A stretch of 64,000 bases of DNA from Hyphomicrobium sp. MC1 (lineage in GTDB: Bacteria > Pseudomonadota > Alphaproteobacteria > Rhizobiales > Hyphomicrobiaceae), in assembly GCF_000253295.1 (NCBI RefSeq), contig NC_015717.1, forward strand, positions 496,001 through 560,000, in the 5' to 3' direction. Positions within the stretch are counted from its first letter, which is position 1; each line of letters starts with the position of its first letter. Positions 38,215-47,497 of the stretch are shown here, piece by piece. The translations under genes and the position numbers were made by a program. The notes below the pieces were generated by a model, which searched no databases, was not told the DNA's origin, and saw only the letters and a list, made by a program, of their open reading frames with translations.

Positions 38215-38865
38215 ATGAGCATTAGCGCAAAAATTTGCGGGATCTCGACTTCTGAAGCATTGGACGCGGCCATTGCCGGCGGCGCCGATTACGTCGGATT
38301 TGTTTTTTTCGAAAAAAGCCCGCGTCATCTCGAAATCAGCCGGGCCAAGGAGCTTGCGGCGTTGGCGCGCGGACGCGTGAAAAGCGTCGTGCTGACGGTC
38401 AACGCCACCGACGAAGCACTGCGCGAGATCGTCGATGAAGTTTCGCCCGACGCGCTGCAGCTTCATGGCAGCGAAACACCGGAACGGGTTGCTGAAATCA
38501 AAAAGCTGTTCGGACGTCCGGTGATCAAGGCTATCTCCGTCGCGACGGCTGAGGATGCACGGAAGGCAGGCGCTTATGTGGGCATCGCTGACCTTATCCT
38601 TTTCGATGCGAAGGCCGTTCCCGGTGCGGACTTGCCGGGCGGCAACGGGCGTACGTTCGATTGGGCGGCGCTTGATGGCATGTCGGACAATCTGCCGTTC
38701 ATGTTGTCGGGTGGTCTGAGCCCTGACAACGTCGCGGCGGCGATCGCCCGGACACACCCCGTTGCGGTCGATGTTTCGTCGGGCGTCGAGATAGCGCCCG
38801 GCGTCAAAGACCCCGAGCGAATCCGCCGCTTTCTTCAGGCAGCGAAGACCGCTAAGCACACCTAG
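38215..38865 (+). CDS. trpF: phosphoribosylanthranilate isomerase
   Basis: This 216-residue TIM barrel performs the third step of tryptophan synthesis, an Amadori rearrangement of phosphoribosylanthranilate. The general base is C8 in AKICGI and the general acid is the aspartate in LILFDAK. GADYVGFVFFEKSPRH and a phosphate-binding MLSGGL with DVSSGVE follow. It heads trpF-trpB-trpA. The 177-base gap from the lapA-like gene holds no obvious gene or attenuator. Confidence 0.95.
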   Translation: MSISAKICGISTSEALDAAIAGGADYVGFVFFEKSPRHLEISRAKELAALARGRVKSVVLTVNATDEALREIVDEVSPDALQLHGSETPERVAEIKKLFGRPVIKAISVATAEDARKAGAYVGIADLILFDAKAVPGADLPGGNGRTFDWAALDGMSDNLPFMLSGGLSPDNVAAAIARTHPVAVDVSSGVEIAPGVKDPERIRRFLQAAKTAKHT

Positions 38866-38924
38866 ACATTCTCTCTCCCAATGCGGGAGCAAGGCGACAC
38901 AGCGAGGCCTTTACGGCGACCGAC

Positions 38925-40166
38925 ATGGCAACCACATCGACGAAGGCGGCGGAAGCCGCGCTCAACAGTTTCGCAACAGGACCGGACGAGAGGGGCTTTT
39001 TCGGCATCTTCGGCGGCCGCTTCGTCGCCGAAACGCTGATGCCGCTGATCCTTGATCTCGAACGCGCCTACGAGGCGGCGAAGGTGGATGCGGAATTTCA
39101 GCGCGAGCTGAACAATCTCAGCTTGACGTATGCGGGGCGCCCGAGCCCGCTCTATTACGCGGAGCGCATGACAGCGGAGCTTGGCGGCGCCAAGATCTAT
39201 TTCAAGCGTGAAGAGCTCAATCACACCGGCTCGCACAAGATCAACAATTGCCTTGGCCAGATCCTGCTGGCGCGGCGCATGGGCAAGACGCGCATCATCG
39301 CGGAAACCGGTGCAGGTCAGCACGGCGTTGCGACGGCGACGGTCTGTGCGAAGTACGGCATGCCGTGCGAGATCTACATGGGTGCAACCGACGTCGAGCG
39401 GCAGGCGCCGAACGTTGCGCGCATGGCTCTCCTCGGCGCCAAGATCAATCCCGTCACCTCTGGTGCAGGCACGCTGAAAGATGCGATGAACGAAGCGCTG
39501 CGCGACTGGGTAACGAACGTTCGCGACACATATTATCTCATCGGTACGGCGGCAGGTCCGCATCCCTATCCGGCGATGGTGCGCGATTTCCAAGCGATCA
39601 TCGGCCGGGAAGTGCGCGAGCAGATGATGGAGGCGGAAGGCCGTCTTCCGGATACGCTGGTCGCGTGCATCGGTGGTGGCTCGAATGCCATCGGACTGTT
39701 TCATCCGTTCCTCGATGATAAGGACGTCGCGATCTATGGCGTCGAAGCGGGCGGTCACGGGGTCGATGTCGAGAACGGCCATGCGGCGTCGATGACGGGT
39801 GGCTCGCCGGGCGTTCTGCACGGCAATCGCACGTATCTCTTGCAGGATAGCGACGGACAGATCCTCGAAGGGCATTCGATTTCGGCGGGCCTCGATTATC
39901 CAGGCGTCGGGCCGGAACATTCGTGGCTGAAGGATATCGGCCGCGTGACCTACGTTCCGGCGACCGACACGGAGGCGCTTGATGCGCTGACGTTCTGCAC
40001 GCGGCTTGAGGGCATCATTCCGGCTCTCGAGTCGAGCCACGCGCTGGCGCATGTGAAGAAGCTCGCGCCGACGTTGCCGAAGGACCACCTTCTCGTCGTC
40101 AATATTTCTGGCCGCGGCGACAAGGATCTGGCCACAGTCGCGAAGCATCTAGGCATGAAGATCTGA
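38925..40166 (+). CDS. trpB: tryptophan synthase beta chain
   Basis: This 413-residue PLP enzyme joins indole and serine to make tryptophan. The Schiff-base lysine is K105 in HTGSHKINN. The phosphate loop is CIGGGSNAIG, and GAGQHGVATATV is conserved. Length is normal (397 in E. coli), with a short N-terminal extension. The trpA start lies 2 bases after its stop, so the pair is coupled. Confidence 0.97.
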   Translation: MATTSTKAAEAALNSFATGPDERGFFGIFGGRFVAETLMPLILDLERAYEAAKVDAEFQRELNNLSLTYAGRPSPLYYAERMTAELGGAKIYFKREELNHTGSHKINNCLGQILLARRMGKTRIIAETGAGQHGVATATVCAKYGMPCEIYMGATDVERQAPNVARMALLGAKINPVTSGAGTLKDAMNEALRDWVTNVRDTYYLIGTAAGPHPYPAMVRDFQAIIGREVREQMMEAEGRLPDTLVACIGGGSNAIGLFHPFLDDKDVAIYGVEAGGHGVDVENGHAASMTGGSPGVLHGNRTYLLQDSDGQILEGHSISAGLDYPGVGPEHSWLKDIGRVTYVPATDTEALDALTFCTRLEGIIPALESSHALAHVKKLAPTLPKDHLLVVNISGRGDKDLATVAKHLGMKI

Positions 40167-40168
40167 CG

Positions 40169-40999
40169 ATGACCAAGCACGAGACACGCATCGACGCGCG
40201 CTTTGCGGCGCTGAAGAAACAGAAGCGCAAGGCGTTGATCACGTTTGTGACGGCGGGCGATCCCGACCTCGAAACGAGCGCGGCGATTTTGGACGATCTG
40301 GTCAAAGCAGGGGCCGACATCATCGAGCTCGGCATGCCGTTTTCCGATCCGATGGCGGACGGTCCGGCGATCCAGGCGTCCTCGCAGCGGGCTCTCAAGG
40401 CCGGCCAAAACATGATCAAGACGCTCGAAATGGTGCGGGCATTTCGCACCAAGGATGATGCGACGCCAATCGTACTGATGGGCTACTACAACCCGATCTA
40501 CGTCTACGGCAACGAGCGCTTCATCAAGGATGCGAAGGCGGCGGGCGTCGATGGTCTGATCGTCGTCGATGTGCCACCCGAGGCCGACGACGAGCTGTGT
40601 CTGCCGGCGCTTAAGGCCGGGCTGAACTTCATCCGGCTCGCAACGCCAACAACGGACGCGAAACGTCTTCCAGCGGTACTGCAGAACACGTCAGGTTTTG
40701 TTTACTACGTGTCGATCACCGGCATCACCGGGGCCGCCGCGCCCGTAGTGAACGATGTTCACAATGAGGTGAAGCGGATCAAAAGCGCGACACCGCTGCC
40801 GGTTGTGGTGGGCTTTGGCGTCCGGACCGGCGAGCAGGCGCGGGCAATTGCCCGGGGAGCAGACGGCGTCGTGGTCGGCTCGGCTATTGTGTCGGCCATC
40901 GAAAAGTCTTTAGGATCAAAGGGTGAGCCAAGCGGGACGACCTGCGAGAGCGTTTCTCGACTGGTCCGTGAATTAAGCTCGGCACTAAGCGCCGACTAG
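40169..40999 (+). CDS. trpA: tryptophan synthase alpha chain
   Basis: This 276-residue TIM barrel splits indole-3-glycerol phosphate to indole, which is channelled to TrpB. The catalytic pair is E53 (IIELGMPFSDP) and D64 (MADGP). The phosphate site is GFGVRTGEQA near the C-terminus. All catalytic residues are present. Confidence 0.97.
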   Translation: MTKHETRIDARFAALKKQKRKALITFVTAGDPDLETSAAILDDLVKAGADIIELGMPFSDPMADGPAIQASSQRALKAGQNMIKTLEMVRAFRTKDDATPIVLMGYYNPIYVYGNERFIKDAKAAGVDGLIVVDVPPEADDELCLPALKAGLNFIRLATPTTDAKRLPAVLQNTSGFVYYVSITGITGAAAPVVNDVHNEVKRIKSATPLPVVVGFGVRTGEQARAIARGADGVVVGSAIVSAIEKSLGSKGEPSGTTCESVSRLVRELSSALSAD

Positions 41000-41178
41000 C
41001 GCTTTTCCTTGATTAGCTCTATTGGATACGGCCTTCTGCACCCCATGTCCGGTCCATGTCCGAGCGCCGGTTCGCCATGGAGCGCCAAAGATGGGCGGAC
41101 TGAGAGAGGGGTGCCATTGTGCCCGCACGCTGATGCGGTAAGCACACCTTATAGCGGCTTTTGAGGAGCCAACGGGAC

Positions 41179-42258
41179 GTGAATTGGATCAATAACGTCG
41201 TTCGCCCGAAAATCAGCGGGCTTTTGTCGACGGCGAAGCGTGAGGTACCGGACAATCTCTGGGTGAAGTGCCCGGAGTCGGGCCAGATGGTTTTTTACAA
41301 AGACCTCGAGGCGAACCAGTTCGTTGTACCCGGCTCGAACTATCATATGCGCATGGGTTCGCAGCAGCGGCTGCAACATCTGTTCGATGCTGGCGAGTAT
41401 CGGACGGTCGCCGTTCCGACCGTGCAGCAGGACCCGCTGAAGTTTCGCGACGGCCGCAAATACACGGATCGTCTGAAAGACGCCAAGGCCGAGACCAAGC
41501 TCGAAGACGCTGTTCTCGTCGGTGAAGGCCAGCTCGAAGGCATGCCGATCGTCGCCGCGGCTCAGGATTTCCGCTTCATGGCGGGCTCGCTCGGCATGGC
41601 TGCGGGCGAAGCGATTATCGCGGGCATGCTGCGCGCCTTGGAACTCAAGACGCCGTTCATTCTGTTTGCGGCCTCGGGCGGCGCGCGCATGCAGGAAGGC
41701 ATCCTGTCGCTCATGCAGATGCCGCGCACGACGATTGCGGTGCAGAAGCTGCGCGATGCGCACCTTCCCTATATCGTTGTTCTCACCGATCCGACGACCG
41801 GCGGCGTTACGGCATCATACGCCATGCTGGGCGACGTCCATATTGCAGAACCCGGAGCGCTCATTTGCTTTGCCGGTCCGCGCGTCATTCAGCAGACGAT
41901 CCGCGAGCAGTTGCCGGACGGCTTCCAGCGCGCGGAATACCTGCTGTCGCATGGCATGATCGACATGGTCGTGCATCGTCATCAGATGCGCGAGACTTTG
42001 GCGCGCGTCTGCCGGCTGCTCATGGGCGGGGCCACGGTTAAGGCTTCGAAGAGCACAGGCAAGGTCAACGGCAAGCCATACGTCAACGGTTCATCTGTCG
42101 ACAGCAACGTCATCGAGACGGCGGCTCGTGAGTCCGGCGTGGTCGAGCCTGAGGCCGTGCCGAACAGCCAGCGGTTCGAACCGGCCAAGGCGGACAAGCC
42201 GAAGCGTGACGAGACTGCAGCTTCGGCGGCACAGAAAGATGCGCCGCGGAGCGCCTAA
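41179..42258 (+). CDS. accD: acetyl-CoA carboxylase carboxyltransferase beta subunit
   Basis: This 359-residue subunit, with AccA, transfers carboxyl from biotin to acetyl-CoA to make malonyl-CoA. I chose GTG 41179 (VNWINNVVRPK), the usual AccD start; GAGGAG lies about 11 bases upstream and an upstream TTG adds 6 odd residues. Of the four zinc-ribbon cysteines of E. coli AccD only the first remains (KCPESGQMVF ... VVPGSNYHMRM), as in many alphaproteobacteria. The crotonase core is intact (AASGGARMQEGI, LTDPTTGGVTASYA). The C-terminal 60 residues are a hydrophilic tail. Confidence 0.96.
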   Translation: MNWINNVVRPKISGLLSTAKREVPDNLWVKCPESGQMVFYKDLEANQFVVPGSNYHMRMGSQQRLQHLFDAGEYRTVAVPTVQQDPLKFRDGRKYTDRLKDAKAETKLEDAVLVGEGQLEGMPIVAAAQDFRFMAGSLGMAAGEAIIAGMLRALELKTPFILFAASGGARMQEGILSLMQMPRTTIAVQKLRDAHLPYIVVLTDPTTGGVTASYAMLGDVHIAEPGALICFAGPRVIQQTIREQLPDGFQRAEYLLSHGMIDMVVHRHQMRETLARVCRLLMGGATVKASKSTGKVNGKPYVNGSSVDSNVIETAARESGVVEPEAVPNSQRFEPAKADKPKRDETAASAAQKDAPRSA

Positions 42259-42292
42259 CGAACCCTTCAAAAAAAATGCGGGGCGCACGGAT

Positions 42293-43642
42293 ATGACCTC
42301 GTCGACGAAACGGCGGACCAGCGACGCGATTCTGGCCGACATGATGCTCCTGCATCCGAAGCTGATCGACCTGTCGCTCGGCCGGGTGGAGCGTCTACTT
42401 GCGAAGCTCGGTCATCCGGAAAAGAAGCTGCCGCCCGTCGTCCATGTCGCCGGGACCAATGGCAAGGGTTCGGTGACGGCATATCTTCGCGCGTTCGCCG
42501 AGGCGGCGGGGAAGCGCGTCCACATCTACACGTCACCGCATCTCGTGCACTTTCACGAACGCATCGCGCTCGCCGGCGAAGGCGGGAAGGCGCAAGCGAT
42601 CGACGAGGATGCGCTCGTCGATGTGTTGACGCGCGTGCATGCGGTGAATGACGGCGACGACATCACCCAATTCGAGATTACAACGGCGGCAGCCTTCCTG
42701 GCGTTTTCGGAGCGCCCCGCCGATGTGCTGCTGCTTGAGGTCGGCCTTGGCGGCAGGCTCGATGCAACGAACGTGATCGCCAGGCCCGCGCTGACGGTCA
42801 TCACGCCGATTTCAATGGATCATGCCGAGAAGCTCGGCCCGACCCTCGGCAAGATCGCGTTCGAGAAAGCCGGCATTTTGAAATCCGGTGTTCCCGGCAT
42901 CATTTCGCAACAGACGGATGATGTGCTGACTGTGCTTGAAGGTCGAGCCCGGACGATCGGTGCGCCGCTGACCGTTTGGGGCCGGGACTACGACGCTTAC
43001 GAACAGGCCGGGCGCTTGGTCGTGCAGCGAGAAGATAGGCTACTCGATCTGCCGCTTCCGGCGCTGATCGGCCGGCATCAGATCGTCAATGCTGGAACGG
43101 CTGTAGCGGCGGCGCTCGTTCTTGGCGAGACGGTTCCGGAGCTTGCTGTCGACGAACGCGCCATCGAGGAGGGGCTGCGGACGGTCGAATGGCCGGCGCG
43201 CATGCAGCAGCTCACATCAGGTCCGCTGCCGGCCATCCTCGGTGAGGAAGCCGAGCTGTGGCTCGACGGCGGTCATAACCCGGCCGCGGGCGATATGCTC
43301 GCCGATACGCTTGCAACGCTCGATGAGAAATCTCCCAAGCCCGTCTATCTGATCGTCGGGATGATGGGTGGCAAGGACTCACTCGGTTTTCTGGCGCCGT
43401 TCCGCGGGCTCGTTCGTGCGATCTACACCGTACCGATCCCCGGTGCGCATGAGGCGCCGCACAGCGAAGAGGATCTTGCGGAGGTCGCCAGAAACGCCGG
43501 TATGCAGTCGCTTGATCGCAAAAACGTGATCGACGCGCTGCAGACGATTGCGGGGCTGCCTGAAGGTCCGAAGCGAGTTTTAATCTGCGGTTCGCTTTAT
43601 TTGGCGGGCCATGTGCTTTCCCTTCAGCAAGGCCTCGAATAA
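42293..43642 (+). CDS. folC: dihydrofolate / folylpolyglutamate synthase
   Basis: This 449-residue Mur-ligase-fold enzyme adds glycine-linked pteroate or glutamates to folate with ATP. The P-loop GTNGKGS is at residues 54-60. HIYTSPHLVHFHERI, ALLEVGLGGRLDATNV-like (LLLEVGLGGRLDATN) and LWLDGGHNPA complete the pattern. ATG 42293 is chosen since the frame upstream overlaps accD. It follows accD by 34 bases, the usual accD-folC pair. Confidence 0.95.
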   Translation: MTSSTKRRTSDAILADMMLLHPKLIDLSLGRVERLLAKLGHPEKKLPPVVHVAGTNGKGSVTAYLRAFAEAAGKRVHIYTSPHLVHFHERIALAGEGGKAQAIDEDALVDVLTRVHAVNDGDDITQFEITTAAAFLAFSERPADVLLLEVGLGGRLDATNVIARPALTVITPISMDHAEKLGPTLGKIAFEKAGILKSGVPGIISQQTDDVLTVLEGRARTIGAPLTVWGRDYDAYEQAGRLVVQREDRLLDLPLPALIGRHQIVNAGTAVAAALVLGETVPELAVDERAIEEGLRTVEWPARMQQLTSGPLPAILGEEAELWLDGGHNPAAGDMLADTLATLDEKSPKPVYLIVGMMGGKDSLGFLAPFRGLVRAIYTVPIPGAHEAPHSEEDLAEVARNAGMQSLDRKNVIDALQTIAGLPEGPKRVLICGSLYLAGHVLSLQQGLE

Positions 43643-43884
43643 GCTGCAACGGCGGTGTTTGCCGGCTTGCGCCAAGTCAAGGCGGGGCATCCGACGTCCG
43701 GCGTTTTTTCGGTTCAGCGGTCCGCGAAATGCGCTAGGTTAGAGCGACTATATCGGTCTGCAGCTCCTACTGCAGGCCTGTTGCGGCACCCCAAGAACGG
43801 AGCCATAGAAACCAAGCTTCCAGCACGACCAACACCAAAGCAAATAAGATCGCCGAACAGGCGTCATTCCGGAGGAGATGAAGC

Positions 43885-45405
<1,521 letters not shown>

Positions 45406-45428
45406 GCCTTCGCGCTTTAAGAGTTCCG

Positions 45429-45470
45429 CGGGGCGCGTTCCGGCAACGGATGCGCCCCGTTTGCGTTTGC
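45429..45470 (+). terminator. hairpin after the aldehyde dehydrogenase
   Basis: CGGGGCGC / GCGCCCCG (45429-45436 with 45452-45459), extended inward by TTCCG/CGGAT around a GCAA loop, is followed by a T-rich TTTGCGTTTGCC. It lies 24 bases after the stop, so the DUF779 genes may have their own promoter or depend on readthrough. Confidence 0.7.
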
Positions 45471-45516
45471 CTCTTATCGATATGTTTCGCCCCGACCAAA
45501 GAGACGGGATGCTCGG

Positions 45517-45891
45517 ATGACGTCGGTCAAGATTTCAGCAACGCCAGAAGCTCGGGCTGCGCTTGCGCAGGCCCGTGACGATCACGGGCCGCTCATGCTT
45601 CATACAAGCGGTGGTCGTGTGGGAGGGCGGCAGTATCCGATTTGTCTACCGGCTCAGGCGTTGCGGATCGGGGCGCGCGATCATCTTCTTGGCGAAGTCG
45701 ACGGTGTGCCGGTCTACGAAATGGAGGATCGCGACGGAGGTGTCGCCTGTCGTGCGCGTGCCTATGTTCTGGATATCGCGCCTGGACCAGCTATCGGCTT
45801 TTCGCTGCCTGCGGGGGCTGGGCAGCGTTTTACATTGATGCCCGTTGCGGGAGAGACTTGCTCTCAGGAGAGCGTTGATAAGAAGAATTAG
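45517..45891 (+). CDS. DUF779 family protein, divergent copy
   Basis: This 124-residue protein aligns with the next gene over its length (LMLHTSGGRVGGRQYPICLP against LLFHQSGGCCDGSAPMCYP). The two adjacent cysteines are replaced by R34 and V35, while C43 is kept. If those cysteines bind metal or are redox-active, this copy has lost that. It also ends in a Cys-containing tail (GETCSQ). Its function is unknown, but the position after an aldehyde dehydrogenase is typical for DUF779. It was probably produced by tandem duplication. Confidence 0.8.
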   Translation: MTSVKISATPEARAALAQARDDHGPLMLHTSGGRVGGRQYPICLPAQALRIGARDHLLGEVDGVPVYEMEDRDGGVACRARAYVLDIAPGPAIGFSLPAGAGQRFTLMPVAGETCSQESVDKKN

Positions 45892-45917
45892 AATTGCGAG
45901 CCCTCGCGGAGGAAAAA

Positions 45918-46346
45918 ATGACAACCGAAACGGCGGAAAAATTTGAATCTCAAGTGTCGCGGGTTTCCTGCACGCAGGCGGCGCTCGATCTCATCAACAA
46001 ACTCATCGGCATTCACGGCCCCTTGTTGTTTCATCAGTCCGGCGGATGTTGCGATGGCAGTGCGCCGATGTGCTATCCGCGCGGCGAATTCAAAGTCGGC
46101 GCGCAAGACGTCTACATGGGCGAGATCGGCGGCCAGCCGTTTTATATGGGCCGCTCCCAGTTCGAATATTGGCAGCACACGCATCTGATCATCGACGTTG
46201 TGCCGGGGCGTGGATCGGGCTTTTCTGTCGAGAGTCCGGAAGGCGTTCGCTTCCTGACGCGGTCACGCATTTATACGGATGCCGAGAACGACGAGCTGGA
46301 TGCGCTCGGTCCTCCGCCGACTGGTGCAGAGCATCCGCCGATGTAA
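45918..46346 (+). CDS. DUF779 family protein, canonical copy
   Basis: This 142-residue protein shows the full DUF779 signature HQSGGCCDGSAPMC (C44, C45, C52), followed by DVYMGEIGGQPFYM and LIIDVVPGRGSGFS. A GGAGGA lies just before ATG 45918; upstream starts in frame overlap the first copy. DUF779 proteins are encoded next to aldehyde dehydrogenases in many bacteria; the molecular role is not known, though the cysteines suggest a metal or redox site. It is 26 bases after the divergent copy. Confidence 0.88.
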   Translation: MTTETAEKFESQVSRVSCTQAALDLINKLIGIHGPLLFHQSGGCCDGSAPMCYPRGEFKVGAQDVYMGEIGGQPFYMGRSQFEYWQHTHLIIDVVPGRGSGFSVESPEGVRFLTRSRIYTDAENDELDALGPPPTGAEHPPM

Positions 46347-46397
46347 GCTTTTTTCCATTCGATGCGATAAACGCGACTTAGAGCAGGATTCCTGAAG

Positions 46398-46997
46398 ATG
46401 CCGGTTTCACGCACGCTGCGCGATATCACGGGTATGGGCTACACGCCCGCGAGTGTCGCGCATTCGGCGCTCATCTTGATCGACTGTCAGAACACGTACC
46501 GGGAAGGCGTGATGCAGCTCGAAGGTGTCGAGCCGGCGCTTATCGAATGCCAGTCCCTTTTGAGCCGCTATCGCAACGCGGGGCGGCCTGTCATTCACAT
46601 CCAGCACGATGCCGGTCCTGGCACGCCCTACGATGTGCGCGACAGCATCGGCGCGATCGCCGACATCGTTGCCCCGCGTGATGGCGAGCCGGTCGTCGTG
46701 AAGAACTATCCAAGCTCTTTCGAGAAGACCAATCTCGATGATCTGCTCAAAGGCTATGGTGTCGAGGAGGTCGCGCTTGTCGGCTTCATGACGCACGTCT
46801 GCGTGAATTCGACCGCGCGCGCTGCGTTCAATCACGGCTATCGCGCGACGGTGATCGGACACGCAACGGCGACGCGGTCGCTTCCCAATCCGTCCGGCGG
46901 TGCGGTTTCGGCCAAGGATCTGCACGAGGCAAGCCTGGCGGCTCTCAACGATATTTTCGCTGTTGTCGTGCCGACGATCGATAAAATTGCCGACTGA
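46398..46997 (+). CDS. cysteine hydrolase, isochorismatase-like
   Basis: This 199-residue alpha/beta hydrolase has the isochorismatase-family triad: D29 in LILIDCQN, K102 in VVVKNYPSSF and C135 in GFMTHVCVNSTA. Known members hydrolyse amides such as nicotinamide or pyrazinamide, or ureides. The substrate here is unknown. It follows the DUF779 genes by 51 bases in the same direction and ends at a strong terminator. Confidence 0.9.
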   Translation: MPVSRTLRDITGMGYTPASVAHSALILIDCQNTYREGVMQLEGVEPALIECQSLLSRYRNAGRPVIHIQHDAGPGTPYDVRDSIGAIADIVAPRDGEPVVVKNYPSSFEKTNLDDLLKGYGVEEVALVGFMTHVCVNSTARAAFNHGYRATVIGHATATRSLPNPSGGAVSAKDLHEASLAALNDIFAVVVPTIDKIAD

Positions 46998-47020
46998 AGC
47001 GCTCTGTTTCGCGCAAACAA

Positions 47021-47050
47021 AAAGCCCCGCGCGAAGCGGGGCTTTCGTTA
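47021..47050. terminator. bidirectional intrinsic terminator
   Basis: A perfect stem AAAGCCCCGC / GCGGGGCTTT with loop GCGAA has T/A-rich flanks on both sides. It ends the aldehyde dehydrogenase cluster from the left and trxA from the right. Confidence 0.92.
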
Positions 47051-47067
47051 TCCGAGTGCGGCAGGGC

Positions 47068-47400
47068 TTAAACCGAAGCTGCGACGCTGGAGTTGATCCA
47101 GTCTTCGAGCTTCTTCTTCTGCACGATGGCGCCGGTGTGCTGAGCCGCAACCTTGCCGCCCTTGAAGATCAGCAGCGTCGGCATAGCACGAATGCCGTAA
47201 TGGCCGGTCACCTGCGGGTTCTCATCGACGTCGACTTTGACGACCTTGACCTTGCCGGCCATTTCCTTGGCGACCTGGTCGAGGGCGGGTGCCATTGCCT
47301 TACAGGGGCCGCACCACTGGGCATGGAAGTCAACAACGACAGGTTCGCTGGACTTCAGGACTTCAGCTTCGAAGCTTGCATCGGTCACTGCGTTAGACAT
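47068..47400 (-). CDS. trxA: thioredoxin
   Basis: This 110-residue thioredoxin has redox cysteines C30 and C33 in QWCGPCKAM and the cis-proline in IRAMPTLLIF. It reduces disulfides and supplies ribonucleotide reductase. ATG 47400 is the normal start; the frame continues upstream into addA without similarity. It follows addA by 97 bases, the usual alphaproteobacterial order addB-addA-trxA. Confidence 0.97.
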   Translation of the reverse strand: MSNAVTDASFEAEVLKSSEPVVVDFHAQWCGPCKAMAPALDQVAKEMAGKVKVVKVDVDENPQVTGHYGIRAMPTLLIFKGGKVAAQHTGAIVQKKKLEDWINSSVAASV

Positions 47401-47497
47401 TGATTCTTCTCCATTTCCGGGCCGGTTTCTGTCGTCCGGGCCCGTTTGCCGCGGTCGCGGGCAATGCAAAAAACCGACACCACAAGTAGGGATTAGC

